A DNA stretch of 64,000 bases from Marinobacter persicus (GCF_900114155.1 NZ_FOSC01000001.1:62001-126000), one strand, 5' to 3'; positions 47,817 through 58,281 are shown, counted from the first letter of the stretch. The notes: a model not told the origin generated them from the letters alone. Made by a program: numbers and translations.

Positions 47817-48587
47817 ATGTCTGTAACAATCAAGACTCCCGAAGAAATCGAGAAAATGCGCGTCGCCGGTCGCCTGGCGGCCGAGGTGCTCCAGATGCTG
47901 GACGAGCACGTCAAACCCGGCGTGACCACCGAAGAACTGGACCGCCTGGCCCACGACTACATCGTCAATGAGCAGAAGGCCATTCCGGCGCCACTGAACT
48001 ACAAGGGCTTCCCGAAATCCATCTGCACCTCGGTCAACCACGTGGTATGCCACGGCATCCCCACCGACAAGAAAGTGCTGAAAGACGGCGACATCATCAA
48101 CATTGATGTGACCGTGATCAAAGATGGCTACCACGGCGACACCAGTAAAATGTGGATTGTCGGTAAACCCAAGCCCGGCACTGAGCGCCTGGTGCGCATT
48201 ACCCAGGAGTGCCTGTATAAAGGCATTGAACTGGTTAAACCCGGCGCCCGCCTGGGGGATATCGGCTACGCCATCCAGAAGCACGCCGAAAAGCACCGTT
48301 ACTCCGTGGTCCGGGATTTCTGTGGCCACGGCATCGGCAAGGTGTTCCACGAAGAGCCACAGGTGATGCACTACGGTACGCCGGGCACCGGCTTTGAGTT
48401 GAAAGAGGGAATGACCTTCACCATTGAGCCGATGATCAACCAGGGCAAGTACCAAACCAAGGTGCTCGCCGACGGCTGGACTGCGGTCACCAAGGATCAC
48501 AAGCTTTCCGCGCAGTGGGAACACACGCTGCTGGTCACCGCTGACGGCTGTGAAGTGCTGACCAAACGCCCGGAAGAGACGATTTAA
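47817..48587 (+). CDS. map: Methionine aminopeptidase
   Basis: 256 residues of type I enzyme. Key elements are ICTSVNHVVCHGIP (substrate His), IINIDVTVIKDGYHGDTSKMW (two Asp metal ligands), VRDFCGHGIGKVFHEEPQVMHY (His ligand) and GMTFTIEPMINQG (Glu ligand). It removes N-terminal Met from nascent proteins. It is divergent from rpsB, the classical arrangement, and is followed by glnD with no spacing. Confidence 0.97.
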   Translation: MSVTIKTPEEIEKMRVAGRLAAEVLQMLDEHVKPGVTTEELDRLAHDYIVNEQKAIPAPLNYKGFPKSICTSVNHVVCHGIPTDKKVLKDGDIINIDVTVIKDGYHGDTSKMWIVGKPKPGTERLVRITQECLYKGIELVKPGARLGDIGYAIQKHAEKHRYSVVRDFCGHGIGKVFHEEPQVMHYGTPGTGFELKEGMTFTIEPMINQGKYQTKVLADGWTAVTKDHKLSAQWEHTLLVTADGCEVLTKRPEETI

Positions 48588-51239
48588 GTGGCCCGGAGCG
48601 AGCTGGAAACCCGCATCAGCCATGACATCTCGCCGGTGGGTGCGGCCCGGCAATTGCTCCGTGAAAGTTACGAGGCCGATGCCGAGGCCTTTCGCCAGGG
48701 TGCGGACGTACGGGCCCTGGTACACGCCCGGGCCAATACCGTTGACCGGGTGCTGGAGCTGGTCTGGAACCGTTACCCCTTTGCCCGCTCCCCGGACATT
48801 GCCCTGGTAGCCGTCGGCGGATACGGGCGGGGAGAGCTGCACCCGCATTCCGATATCGACCTGCTGATCCTTACCCGTCACGGCATCGAGGCCGGCTGGC
48901 AGGAAGACCTGAGCGCCTTCGTTACCCTGCTCTGGGACCTGAAGCTGGACATTGGCCACAGTGTGCGCAGCATGGACGAGTCCATCGCCGCGGCCCGCGA
49001 AGACATCACCATCCTGACCAACCTGCTGGAAACCCGCACCATTGCCGGCCCGGATGCCTTGCGGGCAGAGCTCAGCGACAAAGTCTACTCCGACGACGTC
49101 AGCACAGACCGCCAGTATTTCCTGGCCAAGCGGGCGGAACAAAAACGCCGCCACAAAAAATACGGGCATACCGAGTACAACCTGGAGCCCAACGTCAAAG
49201 GCTCCCCCGGCGCCCTGCGTGATATCCAGACCATTGGCTGGATTACCAAACGCCATTTCGGCCTGCAGAACATCGCCGACCTTACCCGCTTCAGCATTCT
49301 GACCAGCGAAGAACACGAGATCCTGTACCGGGGCGAAACTTTTTTATGGCGTCTGCGCTACGGCCTGCAACTGGTAGCCGACCGCAACGAAAACCGACTG
49401 CTGTTCGACTACCAGCGCACCCTGGCAGAAATGCTCGGTTACCACGACGAAGGCAAACGCCTGGGCGTGGAGCTGATGATGCAGCAGTACTACCGCACCG
49501 TTCTGGCCCTGGCCGAACTGGCCGATGTCATCCTGCAGTATTACGACGAAGCCATCCTGACCGGCGACGGCGAAGACGAGATACGTCCCCTGAACAACCG
49601 CTTCCAGATTCGTAACCGCTACATAGAGGCGGTCAACAACCAGGTGTTTGCCTACGCACCCTACGCCATCATGGAAATCTTCGTGCTGATGGCCCAGCAC
49701 CCGGAAATCAAAGGCATACGCGCCACCACCATCCGCTCCATGCGGGCACACCGGCACCTGATTGACGACGCCTTCCGCTCGGACCTGGCAGTGACCACTC
49801 TGTTCATGGAGCTGCTGCGCACCCCGCACGCACTGGACAAAACCCTGTCCGCCATGAAGAAATACAGTGTACTGGGTCGCTATTTGCCGGAGTTCGGTCA
49901 GATTATCGGCCAGATGCAGCACGACCTGTTCCATATCTTTACCGTGGACACCCACACCATGCGGGTGATCCGCAACATGTCGCAGCTGGCCAACGGTGAA
50001 GCCGAAAGCGATGACTACCCGCTCGCACTGAAACTGATCAACCGTCTGCCCAAGCTCGAAACCCTGTACATTGCCGGCCTGTACCACGATGTGGCCAAGG
50101 GCCGGGGCGGCGACCATTCCGAACTGGGCGCGATTGACGCCGAAGCTTTCTGCCGGCGCCACCACCTGAGCGAGCGGGACACCCAACTGGTGTCCTGGCT
50201 GGTGGAGAACCACCTGCTGATGTCCATGACCGCCCAGCGCAAGGACATTTCGGACCCGGACATCATCCAGGGCTTCGCCCGGGCCATGCCCAGCCAGGCG
50301 CACCTGGATTACCTGTACATCCTGACCGTATGCGACATCAGCGCCACCAACCCCAAACTCTGGAATACCTGGCGCGCCACGCTGCTGCGCCAGCTGTATG
50401 TGGAAGCCAAACGAGCGCTGCGCCGGGGCACCGACAACCCACTGACCCGGCAGGACTGGATTCGCGCCACCCGGGAAGAAGCCCGGGAAATCCTGCACAA
50501 ACAGAACATCAGTGACGAAGACATTGACCGGGTGTGGAACACCGTCGACGAAGACTACTTCCTGCAGGACTCCACCGTCGATATCGCCTGGCAAACGGCC
50601 GCCATCGTCAGCCACGGCGACGATCCGGACCCACTGGTGCTGATCCGGGACACCCGTGGCGGCCCCACCGACGGCTATTCACAGATCATCATCTACGTGA
50701 AAAACCGCGTCGCCCTGTTTGCCGCCACCACGGCGGTGCTGGAGCAACTGAACCTGAACATCGTCGATGCCCGGATCAATTCCAGCGACGACGGCCCCTA
50801 TTCGATCAGTTCCTACGTGGTGCTGGACGAACAAGGCCAGCCGCTGGGGGTGGACCCGGCCCGCAAGGAGCGTGTGCGCCGCCGGCTGGTGGAGGAACTG
50901 GACAACCCCGAAGACTATCCAGACATCATCCACCGGCGCACGCCCCGGCAGCTCAAACACTTTGCCTTCCCCACCGAGGTGACCCTGTCGAACGACACCA
51001 TCAACCAGCGCACGGTGATGGAAGTCATCACACCAGACCGACCAGGTCTGCTGGCACGCATCGGCCAGGTGCTGCTGGAACACCGGGTACGGCTGACCAA
51101 CGCCAAAATCGCCACGCTGGGCGAACGCGTGGAAGACGTTTTCTTTATTACCGATGAACACGGGGCGCCCCTGCGGGATGCCGACACCTGCCAGGCCCTG
51201 CAACAGGACCTCACGAAAATGCTGGACGACATTCAATGA
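48588..51239 (+). CDS. glnD: PII uridylyltransferase/uridylyl-removing enzyme
   Basis: 883 residues. The nucleotidyltransferase domain has GGYGRGELHPHSDIDLLIL. The HD hydrolase domain has GLYHDVAKGRGGDHSELGA. Two ACT domains (about 695-775 and 810-883, the latter EVITPDRPGLLARIGQVLLEH) sense glutamine. GlnD reports nitrogen status by modifying GlnB/GlnK. A GTG start follows the map stop directly. Confidence 0.97.
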   Translation: MARSELETRISHDISPVGAARQLLRESYEADAEAFRQGADVRALVHARANTVDRVLELVWNRYPFARSPDIALVAVGGYGRGELHPHSDIDLLILTRHGIEAGWQEDLSAFVTLLWDLKLDIGHSVRSMDESIAAAREDITILTNLLETRTIAGPDALRAELSDKVYSDDVSTDRQYFLAKRAEQKRRHKKYGHTEYNLEPNVKGSPGALRDIQTIGWITKRHFGLQNIADLTRFSILTSEEHEILYRGETFLWRLRYGLQLVADRNENRLLFDYQRTLAEMLGYHDEGKRLGVELMMQQYYRTVLALAELADVILQYYDEAILTGDGEDEIRPLNNRFQIRNRYIEAVNNQVFAYAPYAIMEIFVLMAQHPEIKGIRATTIRSMRAHRHLIDDAFRSDLAVTTLFMELLRTPHALDKTLSAMKKYSVLGRYLPEFGQIIGQMQHDLFHIFTVDTHTMRVIRNMSQLANGEAESDDYPLALKLINRLPKLETLYIAGLYHDVAKGRGGDHSELGAIDAEAFCRRHHLSERDTQLVSWLVENHLLMSMTAQRKDISDPDIIQGFARAMPSQAHLDYLYILTVCDISATNPKLWNTWRATLLRQLYVEAKRALRRGTDNPLTRQDWIRATREEAREILHKQNISDEDIDRVWNTVDEDYFLQDSTVDIAWQTAAIVSHGDDPDPLVLIRDTRGGPTDGYSQIIIYVKNRVALFAATTAVLEQLNLNIVDARINSSDDGPYSISSYVVLDEQGQPLGVDPARKERVRRRLVEELDNPEDYPDIIHRRTPRQLKHFAFPTEVTLSNDTINQRTVMEVITPDRPGLLARIGQVLLEHRVRLTNAKIATLGERVEDVFFITDEHGAPLRDADTCQALQQDLTKMLDDIQ

Positions 51240-52438
51240 ACCCGAATCTTGACCGATTGCACCCCTACCCGTTTGAGAAACTCGCCAAACTGAAGGCCGG
51301 CATCTCCGTGCCGGACCACCTGGCACCTATCTCGCTGGGCATTGGCGAACCCAAGCACCCATCACCGGGGTTCGTGAAACAGGTGATCGCCGACAACCTG
51401 GACAAGCTGGCCAATTACCCGACCACCAAGGGCACCGACGAACTGCGTTGTGCCATTGCCGGCTGGGCCACCCGCCGCTTTGACCTGGCCGAAGGCACCC
51501 TGGACCCGGCTCGCCACGTGGTGCCTGTGAACGGCACCCGGGAGGGTATCTTTTCCCTGGTGCAGTCACTGATCGACAGCAGCCAACCGGCCACCGTCGT
51601 CAGCCCCAACCCGTTTTACCAGATCTACGAGGGCGCAGCCTTCCTGGCCGGCGCCAACCCGGTCTACCTGCCGTGTGATGCCAGCAACGGCTTTATCCCG
51701 GACTTCGACGCGGTGCCGGATAACGTCTGGGCCGATTGCCAGTTGCTGTTCCTGTGCTCGCCGGGTAACCCCAGCGGGGCGGTGATGCCGAGGGAAACCC
51801 TGGCCAGAGTGATAGAACTGGCGGACAAACACGATTTCGTGATCGCCTCGGACGAGTGCTACTCCGAACTCTACCCGGACGAAGCCAACCCGCCCGAAGG
51901 ACTGCTGCAAACCTGCGCGGCCATCGGCCGGCACGATTTCAAACGCTGCATCGTGTTCCACAGCCTGTCCAAGCGCAGCAACCTGCCGGGCCTGCGCTCG
52001 GGCTTCGTGGCCGGCGACGCGGACGTGCTGGCCGGGTACCTCAAATACCGCACCTACCACGGCTGCGCCATGCCCGTTCAGAACCAGCTAGCCAGCATCG
52101 CCGCCTGGAACGACGAAGACCACGTGCGGGAAAACCGCGCCGCCTACCGGGAGAAATTCGAAGCGGTGGTGCCGATCCTGCGTGAAGTCATGAACGTGGA
52201 CTACCCGGACGCCGGCTTCTACCTCTGGCCGGAAACACCCATGAGCGACGAAACCTTCGCCCGCGAACTGTCCGCCCGACAGAACGTACACGTACTGCCC
52301 GGCCGCTACCTGTCCCGCACCGTGGATGGCCATAATCCTGGGGAAAACCGGGTGCGGATGGCGCTGGTGGCGCCGCTGGAGGAGTGCGTGGAGGCTGCAC
52401 GGCGAATTGTGGAGTTTGTTAAGGATTTTGAATCATGA
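51236..52438 (+). CDS. dapC: Succinyldiaminopimelate transaminase
   Basis: 400 residues of fold-type I aminotransferase. ISLGIGEPKHPSPGFV opens the fold, VVSPNPFYQIYEGAAFLAGA and FLCSPGNPSGAVM bind PLP and substrate, DECYSELYPDE supplies the Asp/Tyr pair, and the Schiff-base Lys lies in FHSLSKRSNLPGLRSGF. Its role in lysine/peptidoglycan synthesis is supported by dapD and dapE downstream. It overlaps glnD by four bases. Confidence 0.94.
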   Translation: MNPNLDRLHPYPFEKLAKLKAGISVPDHLAPISLGIGEPKHPSPGFVKQVIADNLDKLANYPTTKGTDELRCAIAGWATRRFDLAEGTLDPARHVVPVNGTREGIFSLVQSLIDSSQPATVVSPNPFYQIYEGAAFLAGANPVYLPCDASNGFIPDFDAVPDNVWADCQLLFLCSPGNPSGAVMPRETLARVIELADKHDFVIASDECYSELYPDEANPPEGLLQTCAAIGRHDFKRCIVFHSLSKRSNLPGLRSGFVAGDADVLAGYLKYRTYHGCAMPVQNQLASIAAWNDEDHVRENRAAYREKFEAVVPILREVMNVDYPDAGFYLWPETPMSDETFARELSARQNVHVLPGRYLSRTVDGHNPGENRVRMALVAPLEECVEAARRIVEFVKDFES

Positions 52439-52776
52439 AGCTATACGGCATCAAAAACTGCGACACCGTGAAGAAGGCCCGCAAGTGGCTGGATGAAAAC
52501 GGCATCAGCCATGACTTCCACGACTTCAAAAAAGACGGCCTCACCAGCGACAAGCTAAGCGAGTGGGAACAGGCCGTGGGCTGGGAAGCGCTGATCAACA
52601 AACGCGGCACCACCTGGCGGAAACTTCCGCAAGAGGTTCGTGATACCATTGCCGCCCAAAGCGCCCACGAGCTCATGCTGGAGAACCCCTCCATCATCAA
52701 ACGCCCAGTGGTTGAACGGGGCGACAAGGTTACCGTGGGCTTTAACGCAGACCAGTGGGCTGCGTGGGCTGACTGA
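52435..52776 (+). CDS. Spx/MgsR/ArsC-like protein (YffB type)
   Basis: 113 residues. MKLYGIKNCDTVKKARKWLDENGISHDFHDFKKDG is the thioredoxin-like start with a single Cys (Cys9) in the position of the ArsC/Spx active site; the second Cys of a CxxC is absent. NKRGTTWRKLP and NPSIIKRPVVERG are typical. E. coli YffB shares this form and clusters with dap genes. It is not a confirmed arsenate reductase. It overlaps dapC by four bases. Confidence 0.88.
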   Translation: MKLYGIKNCDTVKKARKWLDENGISHDFHDFKKDGLTSDKLSEWEQAVGWEALINKRGTTWRKLPQEVRDTIAAQSAHELMLENPSIIKRPVVERGDKVTVGFNADQWAAWAD

Positions 52777-52786
52777 TTAATTTTCG

Positions 52787-52971
52787 GCCACGGAATCCAC
52801 GGAAGAACACGGAAAGAAAAGATTTTTTAGCCACTAAATCCACGAAAGAACACGAAATTCAAAAACGATAAGCTTTTGTCTTTAATGTTTTTTTAGTGTT
52901 CTTTCGTGGGTTTCGTGGCAAAACTGTCTTTGTCTTTTCATTTTTCCGTGTTCTTCCGTGGATTCCGTGGC
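52787..52971. repeat. Long nested palindromic element, copy 1 (before dapD)
   Basis: Outer arms 52787-52815 (beginning GCCACGGAATCCACGG) and 52943-52971 are a perfect 29-base inverted repeat. A second imperfect pair, 52830-52855 and 52894-52919 (GCCACTAAATCCACGAAA against TTTCGTGGGTTTCGTGGC), is nested inside. Each arm is built of about 9-base CCACGGAAN units. The element fills most of the gap between the Spx-like gene and dapD. Confidence 0.85.
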
Positions 52972-53009
52972 AAAACTTTCTTTATTTTCGTTAAAAGGAG
53001 CACATTCAG

Positions 53010-54038
53010 ATGAGCTTTGCATTCGGCATCGGCATCGGCACCCAGAACAAACAAGGCGAATGGCTTGAGGTGTTCTACCAGCAGCCCATCCTGACCCCGG
53101 CCAACGACCTGAGAGACGTTGTGGAAAGCACACTGGGCTACCAGGGTGGCAACCAGGCCATCAGCGTCACCGCCGAGCAGTTAACCAAGCTGGCCGACGC
53201 CCTGCGCCAGATCGGCCAGACCGACCAGGCCAAACTGGCCGAAAAAGCCGCCGACAGCAAACGCCCGGTCGTCGTGACCATGCTGGCCACCGACGACACC
53301 GCCTCCAGCACGCCGGAGGTGTACCTGAAGCTGCACCTGATTTCCCACCGACTGGTCAAACCTCATGGTGTCAAACTCGACGGCATCTTCGCCCTGCTGC
53401 CAAACCTGGCCTGGACCAACGAAGGCGCCGTGGACCTGAACGAACTGCCGGACCGCCAGCTGCAGGCCCGCATGGAAGGCCGCGTACTGGAAGTGAAATC
53501 CGTCGATAAATTCCCGCAGATGACCGACTACGTGGTACCGGCTGGCGTGCGCATTGCCGACACCGCCCGTGTTCGCCTTGGCGCCTACGTAGGCGAAGGC
53601 ACCACCGTGATGCACGAAGGCTTCATCAACTTCAATGCCGGCACCGAAGGCACCAGCATGATCGAAGGCCGCATCTCCGCCGGCGTCATGATCGGCAAAG
53701 GTTCTGACCTGGGCGGTGGCTGTTCCACCATGGGCACCCTGTCTGGCGGCGGCAACATCATCATCTCCGTGGGTGAAAACTGCCTGATCGGTGCCAACGC
53801 CGGCATCGGCATCCCGCTGGGCGACCGCTGCACCGTGGAAGCCGGCCTGTACATCACCTCCGGCGCCAAAATCGCCCTGCTGGACGACAACAACGAACTG
53901 GTAGAGCTGGTTAAGGCCCGCGACCTGGCCAACAAGAGCGACCTGCTGTTCCGTCGCAACAGCCAGACCGGCGCGGTGGAATGCAAAACCAACAAAACCG
54001 CCATCGAACTGAACGAAGAATTGCACGCCAATAACTAA
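53010..54038 (+). CDS. dapD: Tetrahydrodipicolinate N-succinyltransferase, long form
   Basis: 342 residues, the long DapD type found in Pseudomonas relatives and actinobacteria (E. coli DapD has 274). The N-terminal domain is followed by hexapeptide repeats: GVRIADTARVRLGAYVGEGTTVMHEGFINFNAGTEG and MIEGRISAGVMIGKGSDLGGGCSTMGTLSGGG. It makes N-succinyl-amino-ketopimelate for the lysine/DAP pathway. AAGGAG lies upstream of the ATG. Nearly identical palindromes flank it. Confidence 0.95.
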   Translation: MSFAFGIGIGTQNKQGEWLEVFYQQPILTPANDLRDVVESTLGYQGGNQAISVTAEQLTKLADALRQIGQTDQAKLAEKAADSKRPVVVTMLATDDTASSTPEVYLKLHLISHRLVKPHGVKLDGIFALLPNLAWTNEGAVDLNELPDRQLQARMEGRVLEVKSVDKFPQMTDYVVPAGVRIADTARVRLGAYVGEGTTVMHEGFINFNAGTEGTSMIEGRISAGVMIGKGSDLGGGCSTMGTLSGGGNIIISVGENCLIGANAGIGIPLGDRCTVEAGLYITSGAKIALLDDNNELVELVKARDLANKSDLLFRRNSQTGAVECKTNKTAIELNEELHANN

Positions 54039-54078
54039 GGCGTGATTTCGCCAGGGAACGGCGAAATGATATTGATTA

Positions 54079-55440
<1,362 letters not shown>

Positions 55441-55446
55441 TTTTTT

Positions 55447-55512
55447 GCCACGAAATCCACGAAAGAACACTAAAAAACACTTATTGTTTTTGAATTTCGT
55501 GGATTTCGTGGC
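55447..55512. repeat. Short member of the palindromic family, between dapE and slyX
   Basis: GCCACGAAATCCACGAAA (55447-55464) pairs with TTTCGTGGATTTCGTGGC (55495-55512), a perfect 18-base stem around a 30-base loop. It is the inner module of copies 1 and 2 standing alone. It fills the space between convergent dapE and slyX, so a bidirectional terminator role is plausible. Confidence 0.75.
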
Positions 55513-55517
55513 AAATT

Positions 55518-55736
55518 TTAATAATGCGGAGGTGGCGTTTCCTCTTCCTCTTTTTTGATGTTGGAAGGGGAAATATCCTTCAGCTGCTTGTGCAGCATCT
55601 GCTTGGCATCCCACAGCTCGCGAATGTCCAGTTCCTGCTTCGCCACCTGCTCGCTCAGGGTGTTGATCACGTCATCCTGGAACGCCAGGCGCATTTCCAG
55701 TTCGGCAATTCGGTTTTCCAGCGTGTTTTCGCTCAT
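55518..55736 (-). CDS. slyX: SlyX-family protein
   Basis: 72 residues. A coiled-coil from MSENTLENRIAELEMRLAFQDDVINTLSEQVAKQELDIRELWDAKQMLHKQLKD runs most of the length and the protein ends PPPHY, the SlyX signature. The function is not established. It is convergent with dapE and divergent from the next gene. Confidence 0.93.
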   Translation of the reverse strand: MSENTLENRIAELEMRLAFQDDVINTLSEQVAKQELDIRELWDAKQMLHKQLKDISPSNIKKEEEETPPPHY

Positions 55737-55838
55737 CAGGTTTGGTCAGCCCTTTCTGTAATCTGGTATCATGCCGCCTTTTACGGCCAGACATGCCATG
55801 TTACCCGATGTCCGGCTTTTTATCGTTAGCGTCAACCC

Positions 55839-56399
55839 ATGGAGAATATTCAGCCAATGCGTAATCCAGCCAAAGCGATCCTTGTTTCCGTTCTGATCGC
55901 AATTCCGGCACCCTTTATCCTCGCCCTGCTGCTCACCAGCACCCCGCAACCACTCAGAATTCTGTCAGATGGCGGTGTTCTGGAGGCGCTCGGCAGTACC
56001 GGTGGTGTAGCCGCTTACCTCATGGCCTTCGTTATTTTTGCCATTGCAGGCTTTATCGCCATTGCGCTTTCCGCCAAGCAACAAGCCAGCGCTCCGGCTG
56101 CCCGTAAAAGCAACAAGGCCCCGCGCTCCAAGCCGGCGAAACCCCAGAATAACGTTGAAGAAGACGATTTCGACGACGGCTCCCCCGAGGGCGACGAAGA
56201 AGGCACCGTGAAATGGTTCAACGTCAAGAAAGGCTTCGGCTTTATCGTGCGTGACGGTGGCGATGAAATCTTCGTACACTTCCGCGCCATCCGTGGCCGC
56301 GGCCGCCGCGTTCTGCGCCAGGGCCAGCTGGTTCGCTTCAATGTGGTTGAAGCCGACAAGGGCCTGCAGGCGGATAACGTGTCTATTCTGAGCGATTAA
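55839..56399 (+). CDS. Membrane-anchored cold-shock-domain protein
   Basis: 186 residues. Two hydrophobic helices lie at about 13-34 and 56-77, then a basic/acidic linker (residues about 80-120, KQQASAPAARKSNKAPRSKPAK then EEDDFDDGSPEGDEE), then a cold-shock domain (about 121-186) with RNP1-like KGFGFIV and RNP2-like EIFVHFRAI. The domain binds single-stranded nucleic acid in the family; here it would face the cytoplasm from the inner membrane. ATG at 55857 is an alternative start. A hairpin follows the stop. Confidence 0.85.
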   Translation: MENIQPMRNPAKAILVSVLIAIPAPFILALLLTSTPQPLRILSDGGVLEALGSTGGVAAYLMAFVIFAIAGFIAIALSAKQQASAPAARKSNKAPRSKPAKPQNNVEEDDFDDGSPEGDEEGTVKWFNVKKGFGFIVRDGGDEIFVHFRAIRGRGRRVLRQGQLVRFNVVEADKGLQADNVSILSD

Positions 56400-56418
56400 A
56401 CGAACCAAGCTTGCCTAA

Positions 56419-56459
56419 AAGGCACCGGGTGGGCTTTTCCAAAACACGCCCGGTGCCTT
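56419..56459 (+). terminator. Hairpin after the cold-shock-domain gene
   Basis: AAGGCACCGGG (56419-56429) pairs perfectly with CCCGGTGCCTT (56449-56459), 19-base loop. It lies between convergent genes; the T tract is weak, so termination is likely but not certain. Confidence 0.6.
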
Positions 56460-56474
56460 GCTCCCCCTTGGTGG

Positions 56475-56849
56475 CTAATTCCAAACCACCTTCTGCTCAC
56501 CACGGCTATCCAGCCGCCACCACTTCTCTTCTTCCACCGGATCTCCCTCTTTCCAGTCCCCGGGGCTGCAGCGAATCTCGGTTTCCATCGAACGCCAGGC
56601 GCTGCGGGCGCACTCCAGGTCTGTGTTCCAGGGCAGTTTTTCTCCCTCCAGCAGCACACAGGTAAACCGTTTACCGAAAGCTCCAGGGTACAGGCTGATC
56701 CGCAAGCGTGCCTGGCGGTAATAGCCTGTACCCTTCACAACTTTGGATGCATCCCGGTCATCCAGCTCCAGTTGATCCAACTGCCCGGCGAGCCAGCCGG
56801 AAACCGCCTCCGGCTGAAGATCACGAATGTAAATTTCCAGGTCTTGCAC
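56475..56849 (-). CDS. Unrecognised 124-residue protein coupled to a Clp-N-like ATPase gene
   Basis: I do not recognise this family. No signal or membrane segment. The N-terminus looks like a small alpha/beta module (MQDLEIYIRDLQPEAVSGWLAGQLDQLEL), with RQARLRISLYPGAFGKRFTCVLLEGEKLPWNTDLECARSAWRSMETEIRCSPGDW in the middle; Trp is frequent (7). The GTG start at 56849 has GGGAG 9 bases upstream and lies 29 bases inside the upstream gene, so it is translationally coupled to it. A joint function is likely. Confidence 0.7.
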   Translation of the reverse strand: MQDLEIYIRDLQPEAVSGWLAGQLDQLELDDRDASKVVKGTGYYRQARLRISLYPGAFGKRFTCVLLEGEKLPWNTDLECARSAWRSMETEIRCSPGDWKEGDPVEEEKWWRLDSRGEQKVVWN

Positions 56850-58239
56850 CTGCGGTTTCTCCCTGCGTCAGTTTATTGTCAGGCGTATAGTGAACCGGCC
56901 CGTCCGTGCCTGCAAGCCAGGGCATCGGTTCGGCCTCCAAATCTTCAGTCAATAAGATTCGCAAGGTGCCGTTGTGTTTTCGGGCCTGCCAGCGAAGGTC
57001 TTCCCTCGCCAGCCTTTGCTCCAGGAACTTGAGCGACGTTTCCAGTTCCTGACAGGGCTCATCCCCCCTGGCCATCGCCAACAAAAAGCGGCTTTGCAGA
57101 GCCTGCTGACGGGCATCCAGAGCCAGGCTTTCCAGGGGCCCCCGGCTGGCAAACAGGTTTTGCCGGGCAGCCGCCTGTTCCAGCCACTGCAGCAGCGTAC
57201 CGGGCGTCATTTTTCCATCCGCAGCGTGGGAGGCTGCAAAATTGAGGGCACCGGCGGATAACTGAACCTTGTGGCGCAGCTCGATGGTTGGCTGATGAAG
57301 GGAAGCTACAGCCCGAAGCTGTTCACCACTTACCTCTGGTGTGCAGTACACCGGACAATCCCGGGCCAATAACAGCGACAGCCGCTGCAGCACCCGTGAG
57401 TCCGGGCGCTGCCGCCGACTGATCAGCAGCACCGGGCCCGGCCAGCAGTACAAAAGCTCTGAAAGCCCGGAGCTGACAGAGCCCAGCAGGGCAAGCAATG
57501 CCGACGGTGAGGTGTGGTCCAGAACCAGCAGGCGGCTGCGCAGGTCTTCACCGGATGCAGGCCAAACGTGCAGATCCCGCAGGCAACCACACACATCCGC
57601 CTCGCTGCGGGCATCCAGAAACACTTTGCCAAGCGCGGGCGTTTTCTGCAGTAACATCAGCCAGGTGGTTTTACCGGCACCTTCCGGGCCATGCAACCAG
57701 GCCAGCGACCGGGGCCTTGTCGCCAGCGCCACAGTGATATCTTCCGCCAGCCGTTGCCAGGCCATATCCGGCATCGCCAACGGCACCGGGTGCCGCCCCT
57801 CCGGCTCGCCTTCTTCCGGTGATTTCTCCTCCGGTTTATGGGGCCAGCGCCGCACCAGCTCCAACACCGCCACGTAAGCACGGTCCTGCAGGCGCTCGCA
57901 ATCATGCGCCAGAACCTGCAACAACTGCGGCCACTGCAACCAGGCCGACGGTGTGACTTCCCGGGCGCGGGACAGCCAGTAGACCAGTTGCGAGGACAGC
58001 TGGCCGTCGTTATGGACTTCACTGACAATGGGCTGCTCAGCCTGAATGGTGCGCACCAGCTCATCCAGATCCACGCCCTGGCGCACCAGAAATGGGGCAA
58101 GGGCGGGAACCGAATACAGTAACGCCAGCAAAAAATCCTCAGCGGTAATTACATAGCCGCCATGGCGGGCGACGGTATCGCGGGCAAGAACCAGTGCGCT
58201 CTGGCAATCCGGTGCCAGACATTGCTGCCAGTCTTCCAT
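56821..58239 (-). CDS. Clp-N-domain protein with a single, degenerate ATPase domain
   Basis: 472 residues. Residues about 5-135 resemble two Clp-N repeats (SALVLARDTVARHGGYVITAEDFLLALLYSVPALAPFLVRQGVDLDELV). A P-loop follows, GPEGAGKTTW (184-193), but the Walker B position reads RLLVLDHT, with His in place of the usual Glu, and no second AAA module, ClpP loop or clear arginine finger is seen. The C-terminal half is helical. It is thus like a ClpA/ClpV N-terminal adaptor on a weak or non-hydrolysing ATPase. AAGGAAGGAG lies upstream of the ATG. It overlaps the next gene by 29 bases. Function unknown. Confidence 0.7.
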   Translation of the reverse strand: MEDWQQCLAPDCQSALVLARDTVARHGGYVITAEDFLLALLYSVPALAPFLVRQGVDLDELVRTIQAEQPIVSEVHNDGQLSSQLVYWLSRAREVTPSAWLQWPQLLQVLAHDCERLQDRAYVAVLELVRRWPHKPEEKSPEEGEPEGRHPVPLAMPDMAWQRLAEDITVALATRPRSLAWLHGPEGAGKTTWLMLLQKTPALGKVFLDARSEADVCGCLRDLHVWPASGEDLRSRLLVLDHTSPSALLALLGSVSSGLSELLYCWPGPVLLISRRQRPDSRVLQRLSLLLARDCPVYCTPEVSGEQLRAVASLHQPTIELRHKVQLSAGALNFAASHAADGKMTPGTLLQWLEQAAARQNLFASRGPLESLALDARQQALQSRFLLAMARGDEPCQELETSLKFLEQRLAREDLRWQARKHNGTLRILLTEDLEAEPMPWLAGTDGPVHYTPDNKLTQGETAGARPGNLHS

Positions 58240-58281
58240 GCTGGGCTCCTTCCTTGGGTTTGGGGTGTCGTCCTGATGCTA

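Noticed and set aside
47802..49316. 504-codon minus-strand open frame opposite map and glnD
   Set aside because: It spans two certain genes in antisense and shows no recognised motif.
49344..50615. 423-codon minus-strand open frame opposite glnD
   Set aside because: Antisense of the HD and linker regions of glnD; low-complexity Val/Gly/Gln composition.
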